Counted from the first letter of the stretch, positions 1 through 5,753 are shown. The stretch is DNA of 12,120 bases from an uncultured Clostridia bacterium (GCA_948505485.1 CAOPQH010000042.1:1-12120), one strand, 5' to 3'. The notes: generated by a model not told the origin, from the letters alone. A program made the numbers and translations.

Positions 1-2
1 TT

Positions 3-110
3 GAAGTAATGAAATTATTATCCATTACTAAAATGACTGTTTACAATCGCAAAAAATCTATTGCATCTAAAATAAGTAAAATGATTGGAGGTTCATCTGA
101 TGGAAAATAA
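3..110 (+). CDS. C-terminal fragment of a sigma-70 region-4-like regulator (Tn916 Orf7-like)
   Basis: This reading frame is open from the left edge to a TAA at 108-110 and encodes the last 35 residues of a protein whose start lies outside the window. The visible part contains LLSITKMTVYNRKKSIASKI, which reads like the recognition-helix end of a sigma region 4 or LuxR-type HTH (a short helix, then S/T-x-x-TVYNRKK and a basic tail). Orf7 of Tn916-type elements ends in a comparable way. It overlaps the next gene by 11 bases, so the two are probably translationally coupled. The overlap and the HTH-like content are seen directly; the Orf7 assignment rests on recalled family resemblance and only 35 residues. 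Confidence 0.5.
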   Translation, partial: EVMKLLSITKMTVYNRKKSIASKISKMIGGSSDGK

Positions 111-276
111 TTTTAATAATTATAATTTATCTAATTTAGAAATAGAAAAGATATTACAAGATATGCAACCTATAATTAGACAAGCATCTAAAACAAATGG
201 GCATGTAGATGAGGATTGCGAACAAAAAATTAGAATTGCTCTTTTTAATAAATTAAGCAGAAATAGAAAAAAATAA
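100..276 (+). CDS. Small HTH_16-like protein of a conjugative-type element
   Basis: A 58-residue protein. ATG at 100 is preferred over the in-frame TTG at 85 because a good ribosome binding site (TTGGAGG, 85-91) sits 8 bases before the ATG and would lie inside the gene if TTG were used. The middle (MQPIIRQASKTNGHVDEDCE, residues 23-42) followed by Q-K-I-R-I-A-L-F-N-K-L fits the C-terminal half of the HTH_16 family: a P-Y/I-I segment, a V-D-E-D turn, then an amphipathic helix. That family occurs next to sigma-like Orf7 proteins in Tn916-type elements. Its start overlaps the preceding HTH fragment, as in that module. Such proteins are presumed regulators. It is shorter than typical members, so it may be reduced. 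Family assignment is moderate; function is inferred. Confidence 0.55.
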   Translation: MENNFNNYNLSNLEIEKILQDMQPIIRQASKTNGHVDEDCEQKIRIALFNKLSRNRKK

Positions 277-289
277 AAAAAATTAAAAA

Positions 290-379
290 TTTTTCAAAAA
301 ATTATACCTTTTTTGAAAAACGAGGGCATTTACCTTATAGAAAAGGATATTTTCTAAATTTTAAGAAAAGAGGTAAATG
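290..379 (+). promoter_or_regulatory. Tandem hairpins, the second covering the ribosome binding site of the next gene
   Basis: A perfect 12-bp inverted repeat (290-301 with 309-320, loop of 7) is followed by a nested structure. The outer arms CATTTACCT (327-335) and AGGTAAATG (371-379) pair perfectly over 9 bp. Within them TAGAAAA (338-344) and TTTTCTA (350-356) pair over 7 bp with a 5-base loop. The 3' outer arm contains most of the ribosome binding site AAGAGG (368-373) of the gene at 382, so the folded RNA would block initiation. The first hairpin has no T run after it on the + strand and is purely A/T except for one G-C pair, so it is not called a terminator. The pairing is seen directly; translational control is inference. 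Confidence 0.45.
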
Positions 380-381
380 TT

Positions 382-573
382 ATGGATATAAAAAAAGCAA
401 TCGAATATGCTCAAGTTTCGTTTAAAAAGATGCAAGAAGAAAACAAAATACTTAACAAAGATCCCACAGCCAAGCAACTTGGTGAACTTATGTGGTTGAT
501 GTATCAAATGTATGATAATAAAGAGATACATCTAAAAGCACAAGATATTATAAATAATTTGGAGTTGAAATAA
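382..573 (+). CDS. Small acidic/helical protein of unknown function
   Basis: A 63-residue protein starting at ATG 382 with AAGAGG eight bases upstream. It is rich in Lys, Glu, Met and Gln and looks wholly helical (an amphipathic N-terminal helix, then LGELMWLMYQMYDNKEIHLK), with no signal peptide, membrane segment, cysteine cluster or catalytic motif. I do not recognise the family. Its ribosome binding site is paired in the inverted repeat upstream, suggesting controlled expression. The next gene starts 3 bases after its stop, so the two are probably one transcription unit. It lies between the element's regulator genes and its excisionase and may be accessory cargo; no function can be given. 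Confidence 0.65.
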   Translation: MDIKKAIEYAQVSFKKMQEENKILNKDPTAKQLGELMWLMYQMYDNKEIHLKAQDIINNLELK

Positions 574-575
574 CT

Positions 576-764
576 ATGAAAATTTTATTAATATTATTAA
601 TGTTTGGCTGTGCATCTTTAGGTATTTTAGCAATAATAAATACAATGCGCTTGAACAAATTAAAAAGAAGATCTAAAAAGAAACTATATCGTACACCAAA
701 ATTATCAGAATTACATGGAAAAGAATTTTCAGATTATATAGATTACTTAACTCGTGATCTATAA
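576..764 (+). CDS. Small membrane-anchored protein; possibly the stub of an Mrr-like nuclease
   Basis: A 62-residue protein. ATG 576 follows the previous stop by 2 bases, with GGAG at 561-564. Residues 2-24 are strongly hydrophobic (an N-terminal membrane anchor, possibly lipoprotein-like because Cys12 lies in LMFGCASLG, though a lipobox there is weak). A basic stretch KLKRRSKKK follows, giving an N-out/C-in orientation by the positive-inside rule. The C terminus (LSELHGKEFSDYIDYLTRDL) resembles the first helix of membrane-anchored Mrr_cat-type proteins, where an L-x-G-x-E-F-E-x-Y-I segment precedes the nuclease core. Here translation stops exactly there and the D/E-x-K core is absent. It may be a truncated remnant or a genuine small protein. 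The resemblance is weak and based on one helix. Confidence 0.55.
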   Translation: MKILLILLMFGCASLGILAIINTMRLNKLKRRSKKKLYRTPKLSELHGKEFSDYIDYLTRDL

Positions 765-827
765 TATACTGTCATGTTCAAAAGTTGTTGTATAAAAAGT
801 CAACCAAACTTGAAGGAAAGGTTTGAT

Positions 828-1259
828 ATGACTAAAAAAGAAATGATCATTATTTCCTATTATGAAGAAGGATTAAATACAATTACTATATCTAAGAATC
901 TTAATGTAAGTAAACAATATGTTTCTAAAATAATAAGAACAGATAGTAGATATAGTGATGAAAAAAATAAAAGAAAAGAAGAAAGTGCTATTAGACAAAA
1001 GCAAAGAAATATTCAATGTATTATTAAAAATAGAAAAATTAGAAAATCCGTAAATGAAAGACTAGAAGGATTCATGCAATCGCAACATTTTCAAGCAAGT
1101 GGTGAACTTTCTGCAAAGAGAACTATTAATAATAGAGCTTTTAAAAAATGGAATTCAAGTATTTATGATTATCATAGTAGGACAAATGAATTCAGATTAA
1201 AAAAAGAATTCAAAGAAAAGACTTCTTATGCTGTGCCTAAAAAAATCAAATGGGATTAG
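828..1259 (+). CDS. HTH DNA-binding protein of unknown role, conserved type in mobile elements
   Basis: A 143-residue basic protein. The frame is open from 774, but ATG 828 is preferred: AAGGAAAGG (813-821) precedes it at good spacing, and the extra upstream residues do not resemble a domain. Residues 3-40 form a helix-turn-helix of the sigma-region-4/Hin type: EMIIISYYEEGL, then ITISKNLNVSKQYVSKIIR with the recognition helix at SKQYVSKIIR. A Lys/Arg-rich helix follows (about 44-72), then a C-terminal part with AFKKWNSSIYDYHSR and the terminal motif SYAVPKKIKWD. This layout recalls a family of HTH proteins in clostridial genomes ending in a similar V-P-K-x-I-K-W; no biochemical role is known to me. 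It is probably a transcription regulator, target unknown. Confidence 0.7.
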   Translation: MTKKEMIIISYYEEGLNTITISKNLNVSKQYVSKIIRTDSRYSDEKNKRKEESAIRQKQRNIQCIIKNRKIRKSVNERLEGFMQSQHFQASGELSAKRTINNRAFKKWNSSIYDYHSRTNEFRLKKEFKEKTSYAVPKKIKWD

Positions 1260-1315
1260 AAAAAGAATTGATTATACTATTTCTAAAGAATATTTAATAA
1301 AAAATAGTAAATGGG

Positions 1316-1344
1316 CTGACTTTTCATATTGAGCACGTTATAAT
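1316..1344 (+). promoter_or_regulatory. Candidate vegetative promoter for the gene at 1408
   Basis: CTGACT (1316-1321, sharing TGAC with TTGACA) is spaced 17 bases from a perfect TATAAT (1339-1344). The 148-base gap after the HTH gene otherwise contains no usable reading frame. Transcription would begin near 1351, giving a leader of about 55 bases before ATG 1408. Confidence 0.5.
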
Positions 1345-1407
1345 GATTCTCGATAATAGGATTCAACTTTTTATAAAAAATGTAGCTGATAGTTAGGAGT
1401 GGTGAAT

Positions 1408-1989
1408 ATGGAAAGACGAGAAATAGAAGTAATGTGGAGTTATTACTATGGAATGAGTAAAGTAACCATGATATGGGAACAAGAAATGATGCAGTTGCAT
1501 AATAAAGGAATTATAAAAAAAATCTATGAAATTATAGATAATGAATTTAATGAAGTTTGGTATTTAGTAAGAGATAACAAAGAAAAAAGTTATATTTTAA
1601 AATCTAAATGTGGAAATGTATATGCTAGAGATATTATGCAAGTTTATAAAAAGAATTATAATTTTTATAAAATCAGTTCTGAAATAATTAAGATATTTGA
1701 TAAAGGAATATTTCCTATAATTTTTAAAGTACCATCCGATAAATATGTTAATTTCTATAATAAAGAAAATAATACCAATAATGCTTTTTTTAATAATTAT
1801 TATTGTCATACACAAGATGGTTATAAGGCAATTAGAGAATATAGAAATAAAGTAGAAGTTGAAACTTTTAATAAAGAAGATGATGCTATTTATTGGTGTT
1901 CAGATTTTTCTATAACAAAAGAATTTATATTAAAGAGCAATGCTAGACCTTTAAATTTAATCGAAATGGTATGTGAATATATAATATAG
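1408..1989 (+). CDS. Hypothetical protein, 193 residues, not recognised
   Basis: ATG 1408 is chosen over GTG 1399 because the ribosome binding site TTAGGAG (1393-1399) lies 8 bases before the ATG and overlaps the GTG. The product is rich in Tyr, Asn, Ile and Lys, with no signal peptide and no clear membrane segment. The N terminus contains VMWSYYYGMSKVTMIWEQEM; the C-terminal part contains AIYWCSDFSITKEFILK. The alternating hydrophobic and charged pattern suggests a compact alpha/beta cytoplasmic protein. I see no nucleotide-binding, metal-binding or nuclease motif and do not recognise the family. It has its own candidate promoter, sits just before the excisionase gene, and is separated from it by 17 bases. 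That position is commonly occupied by accessory genes; any defence or toxin role would be guesswork. Confidence 0.65.
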   Translation: MERREIEVMWSYYYGMSKVTMIWEQEMMQLHNKGIIKKIYEIIDNEFNEVWYLVRDNKEKSYILKSKCGNVYARDIMQVYKKNYNFYKISSEIIKIFDKGIFPIIFKVPSDKYVNFYNKENNTNNAFFNNYYCHTQDGYKAIREYRNKVEVETFNKEDDAIYWCSDFSITKEFILKSNARPLNLIEMVCEYII

Positions 1990-2006
1990 AGAGGAAGAAA
2001 GGTTAA

Positions 2007-2333
2007 ATGAGCAAAAATGAAATTTACAATACTATAAAAAGTATGACATTAGAAGAATTGATTTCAATATTTAGTTGCCCTGAAAAAGAAAATAAAGTTA
2101 ATGAAAATATACAAGTATTTAATCAAGAGGAGTCAAAAGTTCTTTATACAATTAATGAATTAATTGAAAAATATCCGTTTTTTACAAGATATAACATAAA
2201 TAAAGCAATTCAAAATGACGGGTTACCTTGTTGTTTTATTGGAAATAAAAGAATGTTTAATAAAGAAGAAATTGATAAATGGATAGAAAAGGAAACAAAA
2301 CCAAAAAAAGAAAAAGTAAAATATGAAATTTAA
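2007..2333 (+). CDS. Excisionase-like HTH_17/MerR-type DNA-binding protein
   Basis: A 108-residue protein whose C-terminal half (about residues 45-96) is a winged-helix excisionase domain: LYTINELIEKYPFFTRYNIN (helix-turn-helix), then KAIQNDGLPCCFIGNKRMFN and KEEIDKWIE. The pattern I-x-x-x-G-L-P, a short wing, a basic R-x-F and a closing helix DKWIE is characteristic of Xis/HTH_17 proteins. Residues 1-44 are an extra acidic N-terminal region. It stops directly before the integrase, whose ribosome binding site begins 3 bases after the TAA, so the two are co-transcribed as in most xis-int modules. Xis bends att DNA to favour excision. The fold call is good; the excisionase role follows from position. 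A simple transcription regulator is the alternative. Confidence 0.7.
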   Translation: MSKNEIYNTIKSMTLEELISIFSCPEKENKVNENIQVFNQEESKVLYTINELIEKYPFFTRYNINKAIQNDGLPCCFIGNKRMFNKEEIDKWIEKETKPKKEKVKYEI

Positions 2334-2348
2334 TTGGAGGAAATACTA

Positions 2349-4106
2349 GTGCAAGAAAAAGTTGAAAAGTATATTTATTATATTTCGGATAATAGGTATA
2401 GAGTTAAATTCCTTAAAATAGATAAGAAAAATAATAATAGAATAAATTTCGACCAGTACATTAATGGTACACTAGAAGATGCAATAAAGTTAAGAGATAA
2501 TAAGCTAAAAGAGAATGGATTACTACTTGAAAAAGCAAAACAAGAGAATGATATATTTGAAGAAAAAAGTGTTGAAAAAAAACAAGAAGTAAAAAAGATT
2601 AAAAAAGAAAGAAAAAATGTACTAAATAAAGATACCAATAAAGTAGATAAATATATATATGAAATAGAAAAAGGAAAGAAATATAGAATATTTATTAGAA
2701 AAGGTGGCTCAAATGGTCAAAAAGGAGATTATTATTCAGCAGTATTTGAAGGAACTTTAGCACAAGCAAAAAAAGAAAGAGATAAACGACTAGCAGAATT
2801 AAAACTAAAAAATGGTAAAGGCGAGAAAAGTAGTATAAGATTTATAGAGTTTGCTAGGATTTACTATAAAGAATATGCAGAAAAAGAATTAAGTCCAACA
2901 ACAGTTCAAGGTGGTAAAACAGAATTAAGAAATTATGTCTTACCAGAAATTGCGAATATGCCATTGAATAAGATTGATGCTTTGACAATTCAAAGAATTA
3001 TAAATAAACTAAAGGAAAGAGATCGAGAAAGATTAGATAAAAACGGAAATGTTGTTAAGTTATCTCCAACAAGTGTAAACAATGTTTATAGATTATTACG
3101 AAAAATATTAAATAAAGCAGTTGCATGGGATTATTTAGAAACAAATCCTGTTTTGAAAGTAAAAGCCCCTGGGGTTTCAAAAAAAGAAAAACAATCCTAT
3201 AACAGAGATGAATTAATACAAATATTAGATATTCTAAAAACAGAAGATTCATTGAAGGAGGCATTATTCACTATTGCTATATGCACAGGTTTAAGACGTG
3301 GAGAATTAGTAGGGCTTCATATTGAAGATATTGATTTTGATAATAATATGATAAGTGTTAAAAGGGCGGTAATCTGGGATAAGAAAAACCAACGAATACT
3401 TGAAAAAGATACAAAGACAAAAGGAAGTGTAAGAGAAGTTCCTATTCCAAGATTTTGTACTGAGGCAATTATGGAGTATTTGAAATTAAGGCAAAGAATG
3501 ATACAACAGTTTAAAAGAAAAAATGATAATTATATTCCACCTCGTAATTTGTTTTTAAGTAAGACAGGAGGAATAATGTTTCCAGATACTCCATCAAGTA
3601 AATGGCTAGATTTTAGAAATAATCATAAAAGTATTAGGGATGTATCATTACATGGATTAAGACATAGTTACTGTTCAATGCAAATGAATGAAAATCCAGA
3701 TTTATCACCTGTAGATGTTCAAAAATTAATGGGACACTCACAACTTTCAACAACGTTTATATATACTCATTCTAACGAAGATAAAACACAAGAGGCAATA
3801 TCTGTTTTTGATAAATACTATAATGCAAATGGAGAAAGAAAAATAGGATTTAGTCAAATGCTTTCATTATACACGAAGAAAAAATTTACATTAACTAAAG
3901 AAATACAAGAATTACTTAAATTTATATTTAATTCCGATAAAACCGAAGATTATAATCAAAGTTTAATAACAGATTATATAGATAAGAAATATCCTATATT
4001 TAAAAAAATAGATACATCTGATATTAACATAGATAATGTATGGGATTGGTTAGAGGAACAAAAAGAAAAATATGGAAATGAGTTTATAATGATCTCATTA
4101 GTATAA
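2349..4106 (+). CDS. int: Tyrosine site-specific integrase with two arm-binding domains
   Basis: Catalyses insertion and excision of the element at tRNA-Arg. GTG 2349 is preferred over TTG 2334 because GGAGG (2336-2340) sits 8 bases before it; product 585 residues. Two AP2-like arm-DNA-binding domains occur in tandem: residues about 5-58 (KYIYYISDNRYRVKF ... GTLEDAIKLRDNKL) and about 101-152 (KYIYEIEKGKKYRIF ... GTLAQAKKERDKRL), joined by a Lys/Glu-rich linker. The core-binding SAM-like domain spans about 160-272. The catalytic domain carries the full set: Arg316 (TGLRRGEL), Lys356 (KTKGSVREVP), His435 and Arg438 (HGLRHSY), His463 (LMGHS) and the nucleophile Tyr472 (FIYTH). It continues about 85-90 residues past the usual end, with an unrecognised Lys/Asp-rich tail ending in VWDWLEEQKEK. 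A terminator follows. Confidence 0.93.
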   Translation: MQEKVEKYIYYISDNRYRVKFLKIDKKNNNRINFDQYINGTLEDAIKLRDNKLKENGLLLEKAKQENDIFEEKSVEKKQEVKKIKKERKNVLNKDTNKVDKYIYEIEKGKKYRIFIRKGGSNGQKGDYYSAVFEGTLAQAKKERDKRLAELKLKNGKGEKSSIRFIEFARIYYKEYAEKELSPTTVQGGKTELRNYVLPEIANMPLNKIDALTIQRIINKLKERDRERLDKNGNVVKLSPTSVNNVYRLLRKILNKAVAWDYLETNPVLKVKAPGVSKKEKQSYNRDELIQILDILKTEDSLKEALFTIAICTGLRRGELVGLHIEDIDFDNNMISVKRAVIWDKKNQRILEKDTKTKGSVREVPIPRFCTEAIMEYLKLRQRMIQQFKRKNDNYIPPRNLFLSKTGGIMFPDTPSSKWLDFRNNHKSIRDVSLHGLRHSYCSMQMNENPDLSPVDVQKLMGHSQLSTTFIYTHSNEDKTQEAISVFDKYYNANGERKIGFSQMLSLYTKKKFTLTKEIQELLKFIFNSDKTEDYNQSLITDYIDKKYPIFKKIDTSDINIDNVWDWLEEQKEKYGNEFIMISLV

Positions 4107-4187
4107 GTATATTATAAAATTAATGTAGGAAAAAATACTTACATTAATTTTTTTATATAATTTAATTTTGCAAGTATATTGTAAAAT
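4105..4187 (+). repeat. Direct repeat pair flanking the terminator (candidate integrase arm sites)
   Basis: AAGTATATTATAAAAT (4105-4120) recurs as AAGTATATTGTAAAAT (4172-4187): 15 of 16 bases match, with starts 67 bp apart. The pair lies between the integrase gene and the attachment core, where arm-type sites for the N-terminal AP2-like domains are expected. Its low complexity makes chance similarity possible. Confidence 0.35.
4117..4154 (+). terminator. Rho-independent terminator after int
   Basis: The arms AAATTAATGTA (4117-4127) and TACATTAATTT (4140-4150) pair perfectly over 11 bp. They extend by G-U and G-C pairs to leave an 8-base A-rich loop, and a run of seven T (4148-4154) follows. 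It lies 10 bases after the integrase stop and should insulate the attachment site and tadA from element transcription. Confidence 0.75.
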
Positions 4188-4289
4188 AATAAAATTTATG
4201 CTAAAATATTTTAAGTAAAATTTAAAAGAAGTAGGAAAGAATATGGTGTTCAGAGGACTAGAAGATTAGGATAGAATTTTTAAATAGTG

Positions 4290-4309
4290 TGTCGCGAAAT
4301 TGTCGCGAA
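4290..4309 (+). repeat. Tandem TGTCGCGAA direct repeats (candidate arm-type or Xis sites)
   Basis: TGTCGCGAA occurs at 4290-4298 and 4301-4309, an 11-base period that puts both copies on nearly the same face of the helix. Each contains the palindrome TCGCGA. The motif stands out in almost pure A/T DNA and lies about 140 bp from the attachment core. Paired direct repeats at this distance are typical binding sites for the integrase N-terminal domain or Xis; the Tn916 integrase binds 11-bp DR2 repeats near its ends. Sequence seen; role inferred. Confidence 0.5.
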
Positions 4310-4446
4310 TTTTATAAAATAGTATTTAAAATTATAAAAAAATACAAATTAAATTTAAAAAAATGATTTTAAAAAACATTGCATTTCGTTAGATATTTAA
4401 AGGCTTTTAAAAAAATCAAACACTATTTGAAATTGTAACCGAGTTT

Positions 4447-4490
4447 CTCCTAAGCGGTAGACAGGGGTTCGAATCCCTTTGGGCACACCA
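4447..4490 (+). pseudogene. 3' half of tRNA-Arg(CCU): the element's attachment site (att)
   Basis: Reads in tRNA order from the anticodon loop CTCCTAA (4447-4453, anticodon CCT = Arg) through the 3' anticodon arm GCGGT, a 4-base variable loop, the T arm (AGGGG / TTCGAAT / CCCTT, 4463-4479) and acceptor 3' strand TGGGCAC to an encoded ACCA (4487-4490). No D arm and no GTGCCCA-type 5' acceptor strand precedes it. The bases before the loop (AGTTT) cannot pair with GCGGT, so it is not a functional tRNA. Identity beginning exactly at the anticodon loop fits the class of tyrosine integrases that cross over there, making CTCCTAA the probable 7-bp overlap. The intact tRNA should be rebuilt at the other end. 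Confidence 0.8.
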
Positions 4491-4507
4491 TATTTTTAGG
4501 AGAAAAA

Positions 4508-4990
4508 ATGAAAGAAAAATTTATGAAGGAAGCTTTAAAAGAGGCTAAAAAAGCATATAAAAAGTTAGAAGTGCCTGTAGGAGTGGTAATAGTAAAAGAA
4601 GACGAAATAATTGCAAAGGCACACAATTTAAAAGAAACAAAAAAAGATACAACAAAGCATGCAGAAATATTAGCAATACAAAGAGCAAGTAAAAAAATAG
4701 GAGCATGGAGATTATTAGATTGTGAAATGTATATAACATTAGAACCATGTTCAATGTGTGCAGGAGCCATTATAAATTCTAGAATAAAAAAAATATACAT
4801 AGGTGCAAATGATGAAAAAACAGGGGCTGCAGGCTCTGTTTTAAATTTATTTGAAGATTATAAATTTAATCATAAAGTAGAAGTAGAAAAAGGAATATTA
4901 AAAAAAGAATGTGAGAACATATTAAAAACATTTTTTAAAGAATTAAGACAAGCAAAGAAAAATGGAGGTAAAGATGGAGAAAAGGCTTAA
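4508..4990 (+). CDS. tadA: tRNA-specific adenosine deaminase TadA
   Basis: Zinc-dependent enzyme converting A34 to inosine in the wobble position of tRNA-Arg(ACG), which lets one tRNA read several CGN codons. The 160-residue protein has the usual family length. It shows the deaminase signature: HAE (His51, Glu53; zinc ligand and proton shuttle) and PCSMC (80-84, Cys81 and Cys84 as zinc ligands), followed by IGANDEKTGAAGS, typical of TadA. ATG 4508 has AGGAG (4498-4502) 5 bases before it. The gene starts 17 bases after the tRNA CCA end with no terminator between, so before the insertion it was probably read from the tRNA-Arg promoter. The element now separates the two, and I find no convincing replacement promoter in 4330-4446. 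Its 3' end overlaps the next gene by 17 bases. Confidence 0.95.
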   Translation: MKEKFMKEALKEAKKAYKKLEVPVGVVIVKEDEIIAKAHNLKETKKDTTKHAEILAIQRASKKIGAWRLLDCEMYITLEPCSMCAGAIINSRIKKIYIGANDEKTGAAGSVLNLFEDYKFNHKVEVEKGILKKECENILKTFFKELRQAKKNGGKDGEKA

Positions 4991-5714
4991 AACAAAGATA
5001 TTTCGTATATGCCTAGCAATAGTTGGAATAGTTGGAATAATTTTTGCAATAGGCATGATAATATTAAGATATCAAGTCGAAGGAGAAGAAAATTTGCCAT
5101 TTAATATTTCGAAAATAACTATTATAAGTACTGCAGAAGGAATAGATCAGGAAGGAGAACATAGGTGGAATTTTAAATTAAATCAAAATAATGATATATA
5201 TATTTATATAGAGAAAAATCAAGATTATAATAAAATAGAAGTTATAGACTCAATAATATTAGATAACTTTCAAATTAATAAAAAACATGAACTAGGAGAG
5301 AAAAATATATATAGACCTAAAAATACAGGAACATCTATGTTAAAAAACAAAGAAGAATATAAAACAAGCAATGTAGAATACAAAGGAGACTTAGAAACAG
5401 ATATAAGAAACTTAAAGATATCTAATCAAGGAGGAATAATAGTTTTTAGATATGCAAATGATAATATAGGAATTTACACATCAGACACAGATGAAGAGAT
5501 ACAACATAACCAATTACTAAAGAAATCTAATATAAGTTTAGAAGATATACAAGCCCAAATATCTTTTGATATAACAATAAAATTAAATTCAGGTAAATGT
5601 TTTAAAGCAAATGTCAATTTATCCACACCTTCAGGAAATATTGTGGAAGAGGGAAGTTCAAATATAGAAATAACTAATTTAGAAAATATTATTTTTAAGA
5701 GAATAGAAAATTAA
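4974..5714 (+). CDS. Membrane-anchored protein with an extracytoplasmic domain, unknown function
   Basis: A 246-residue protein. ATG 4974 is chosen over ATG 4962 because GGAGG (4964-4968) precedes it; it overlaps tadA by 17 bases and is probably translated with it. A basic start (MEKRLKTKIFR) and one hydrophobic segment (about residues 10-31, ICLAIVGIVGIIFAIGMIIL) are followed by a polar, Asn/Ile/Lys-rich body that should lie outside the membrane. Regular beta-strand-like stretches (RWNFKLNQNNDIYIYIEKN; GGIIVFRYANDNIGIY) suggest a beta-rich fold. No lipobox, sortase signal or enzymatic motif is visible. The tadA-SRP-dnaX order is widely kept in Firmicutes, so this gene is an insertion into that synteny. 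Family not recognised; a link to secretion through the neighbouring SRP RNA would be speculation. Confidence 0.8.
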   Translation: MEKRLKTKIFRICLAIVGIVGIIFAIGMIILRYQVEGEENLPFNISKITIISTAEGIDQEGEHRWNFKLNQNNDIYIYIEKNQDYNKIEVIDSIILDNFQINKKHELGEKNIYRPKNTGTSMLKNKEEYKTSNVEYKGDLETDIRNLKISNQGGIIVFRYANDNIGIYTSDTDEEIQHNQLLKKSNISLEDIQAQISFDITIKLNSGKCFKANVNLSTPSGNIVEEGSSNIEITNLENIIFKRIEN

Positions 5715-5724
5715 TAAATAATAC

Positions 5725-5753
5725 TTGATTTTAATATAATTACAGTATATAAT
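5725..5753 (+). promoter_or_regulatory. Promoter of the SRP RNA gene
   Basis: TTGATT (5725-5730) and a perfect TATAAT (5748-5753) are 17 bases apart. The predicted start near 5760 coincides with the first paired bases of the SRP RNA, an independent check on both calls. Confidence 0.75.

Larger units (their letters stand above)
1..4490 (+). mobile_element. Right-hand end of an integrated element (ICE/IME-like) at a tRNA-Arg gene
   Basis: All eight or nine genes from the left edge to the integrase point the same way, and the block ends in an excisionase-like gene, a tyrosine integrase and a tRNA 3' half. That is the standard anatomy of an element that uses a tRNA gene as attB. The left end, any transfer, mobilisation or phage structural genes, and the intact tRNA copy are outside the window, so the class cannot be fixed. 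The regulator pair at 3-276 resembles the orf7/orf8 module of Tn916-type conjugative elements, which favours ICE or IME over prophage; this is inference. The stretch without genes at 4107-4446 holds a terminator, two pairs of direct repeats and otherwise AT-rich DNA. Confidence 0.8.

Noticed and set aside
774..827. N-terminal extension (MFKSCCIKSQPN...) of the HTH protein
   Set aside because: A strong ribosome binding site sits directly before ATG 828, and the extra 18 residues look like translated leader.
1250..1330. Open +1 frame after the HTH gene, suggesting a frameshifted C terminus
   Set aside because: The protein already ends in what looks like its natural motif (VPKKIKWD), and the 25-residue continuation matches nothing I know.
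4244..4270. Tiny ORF (8 codons, ATGGTGTTCAGAGG...) with an AGGAAAG-like site
   Set aside because: Too short to support and lies inside the att-flanking non-coding region.
4450..4800. Minus-strand ORF across tadA and the tRNA remnant, and similar hydrophobic antisense ORFs over dnaX, ybaB and int
   Set aside because: Mirror frames of well-identified genes; their Leu/Phe/Ile-rich content is what A/T-rich genes give on the other strand.
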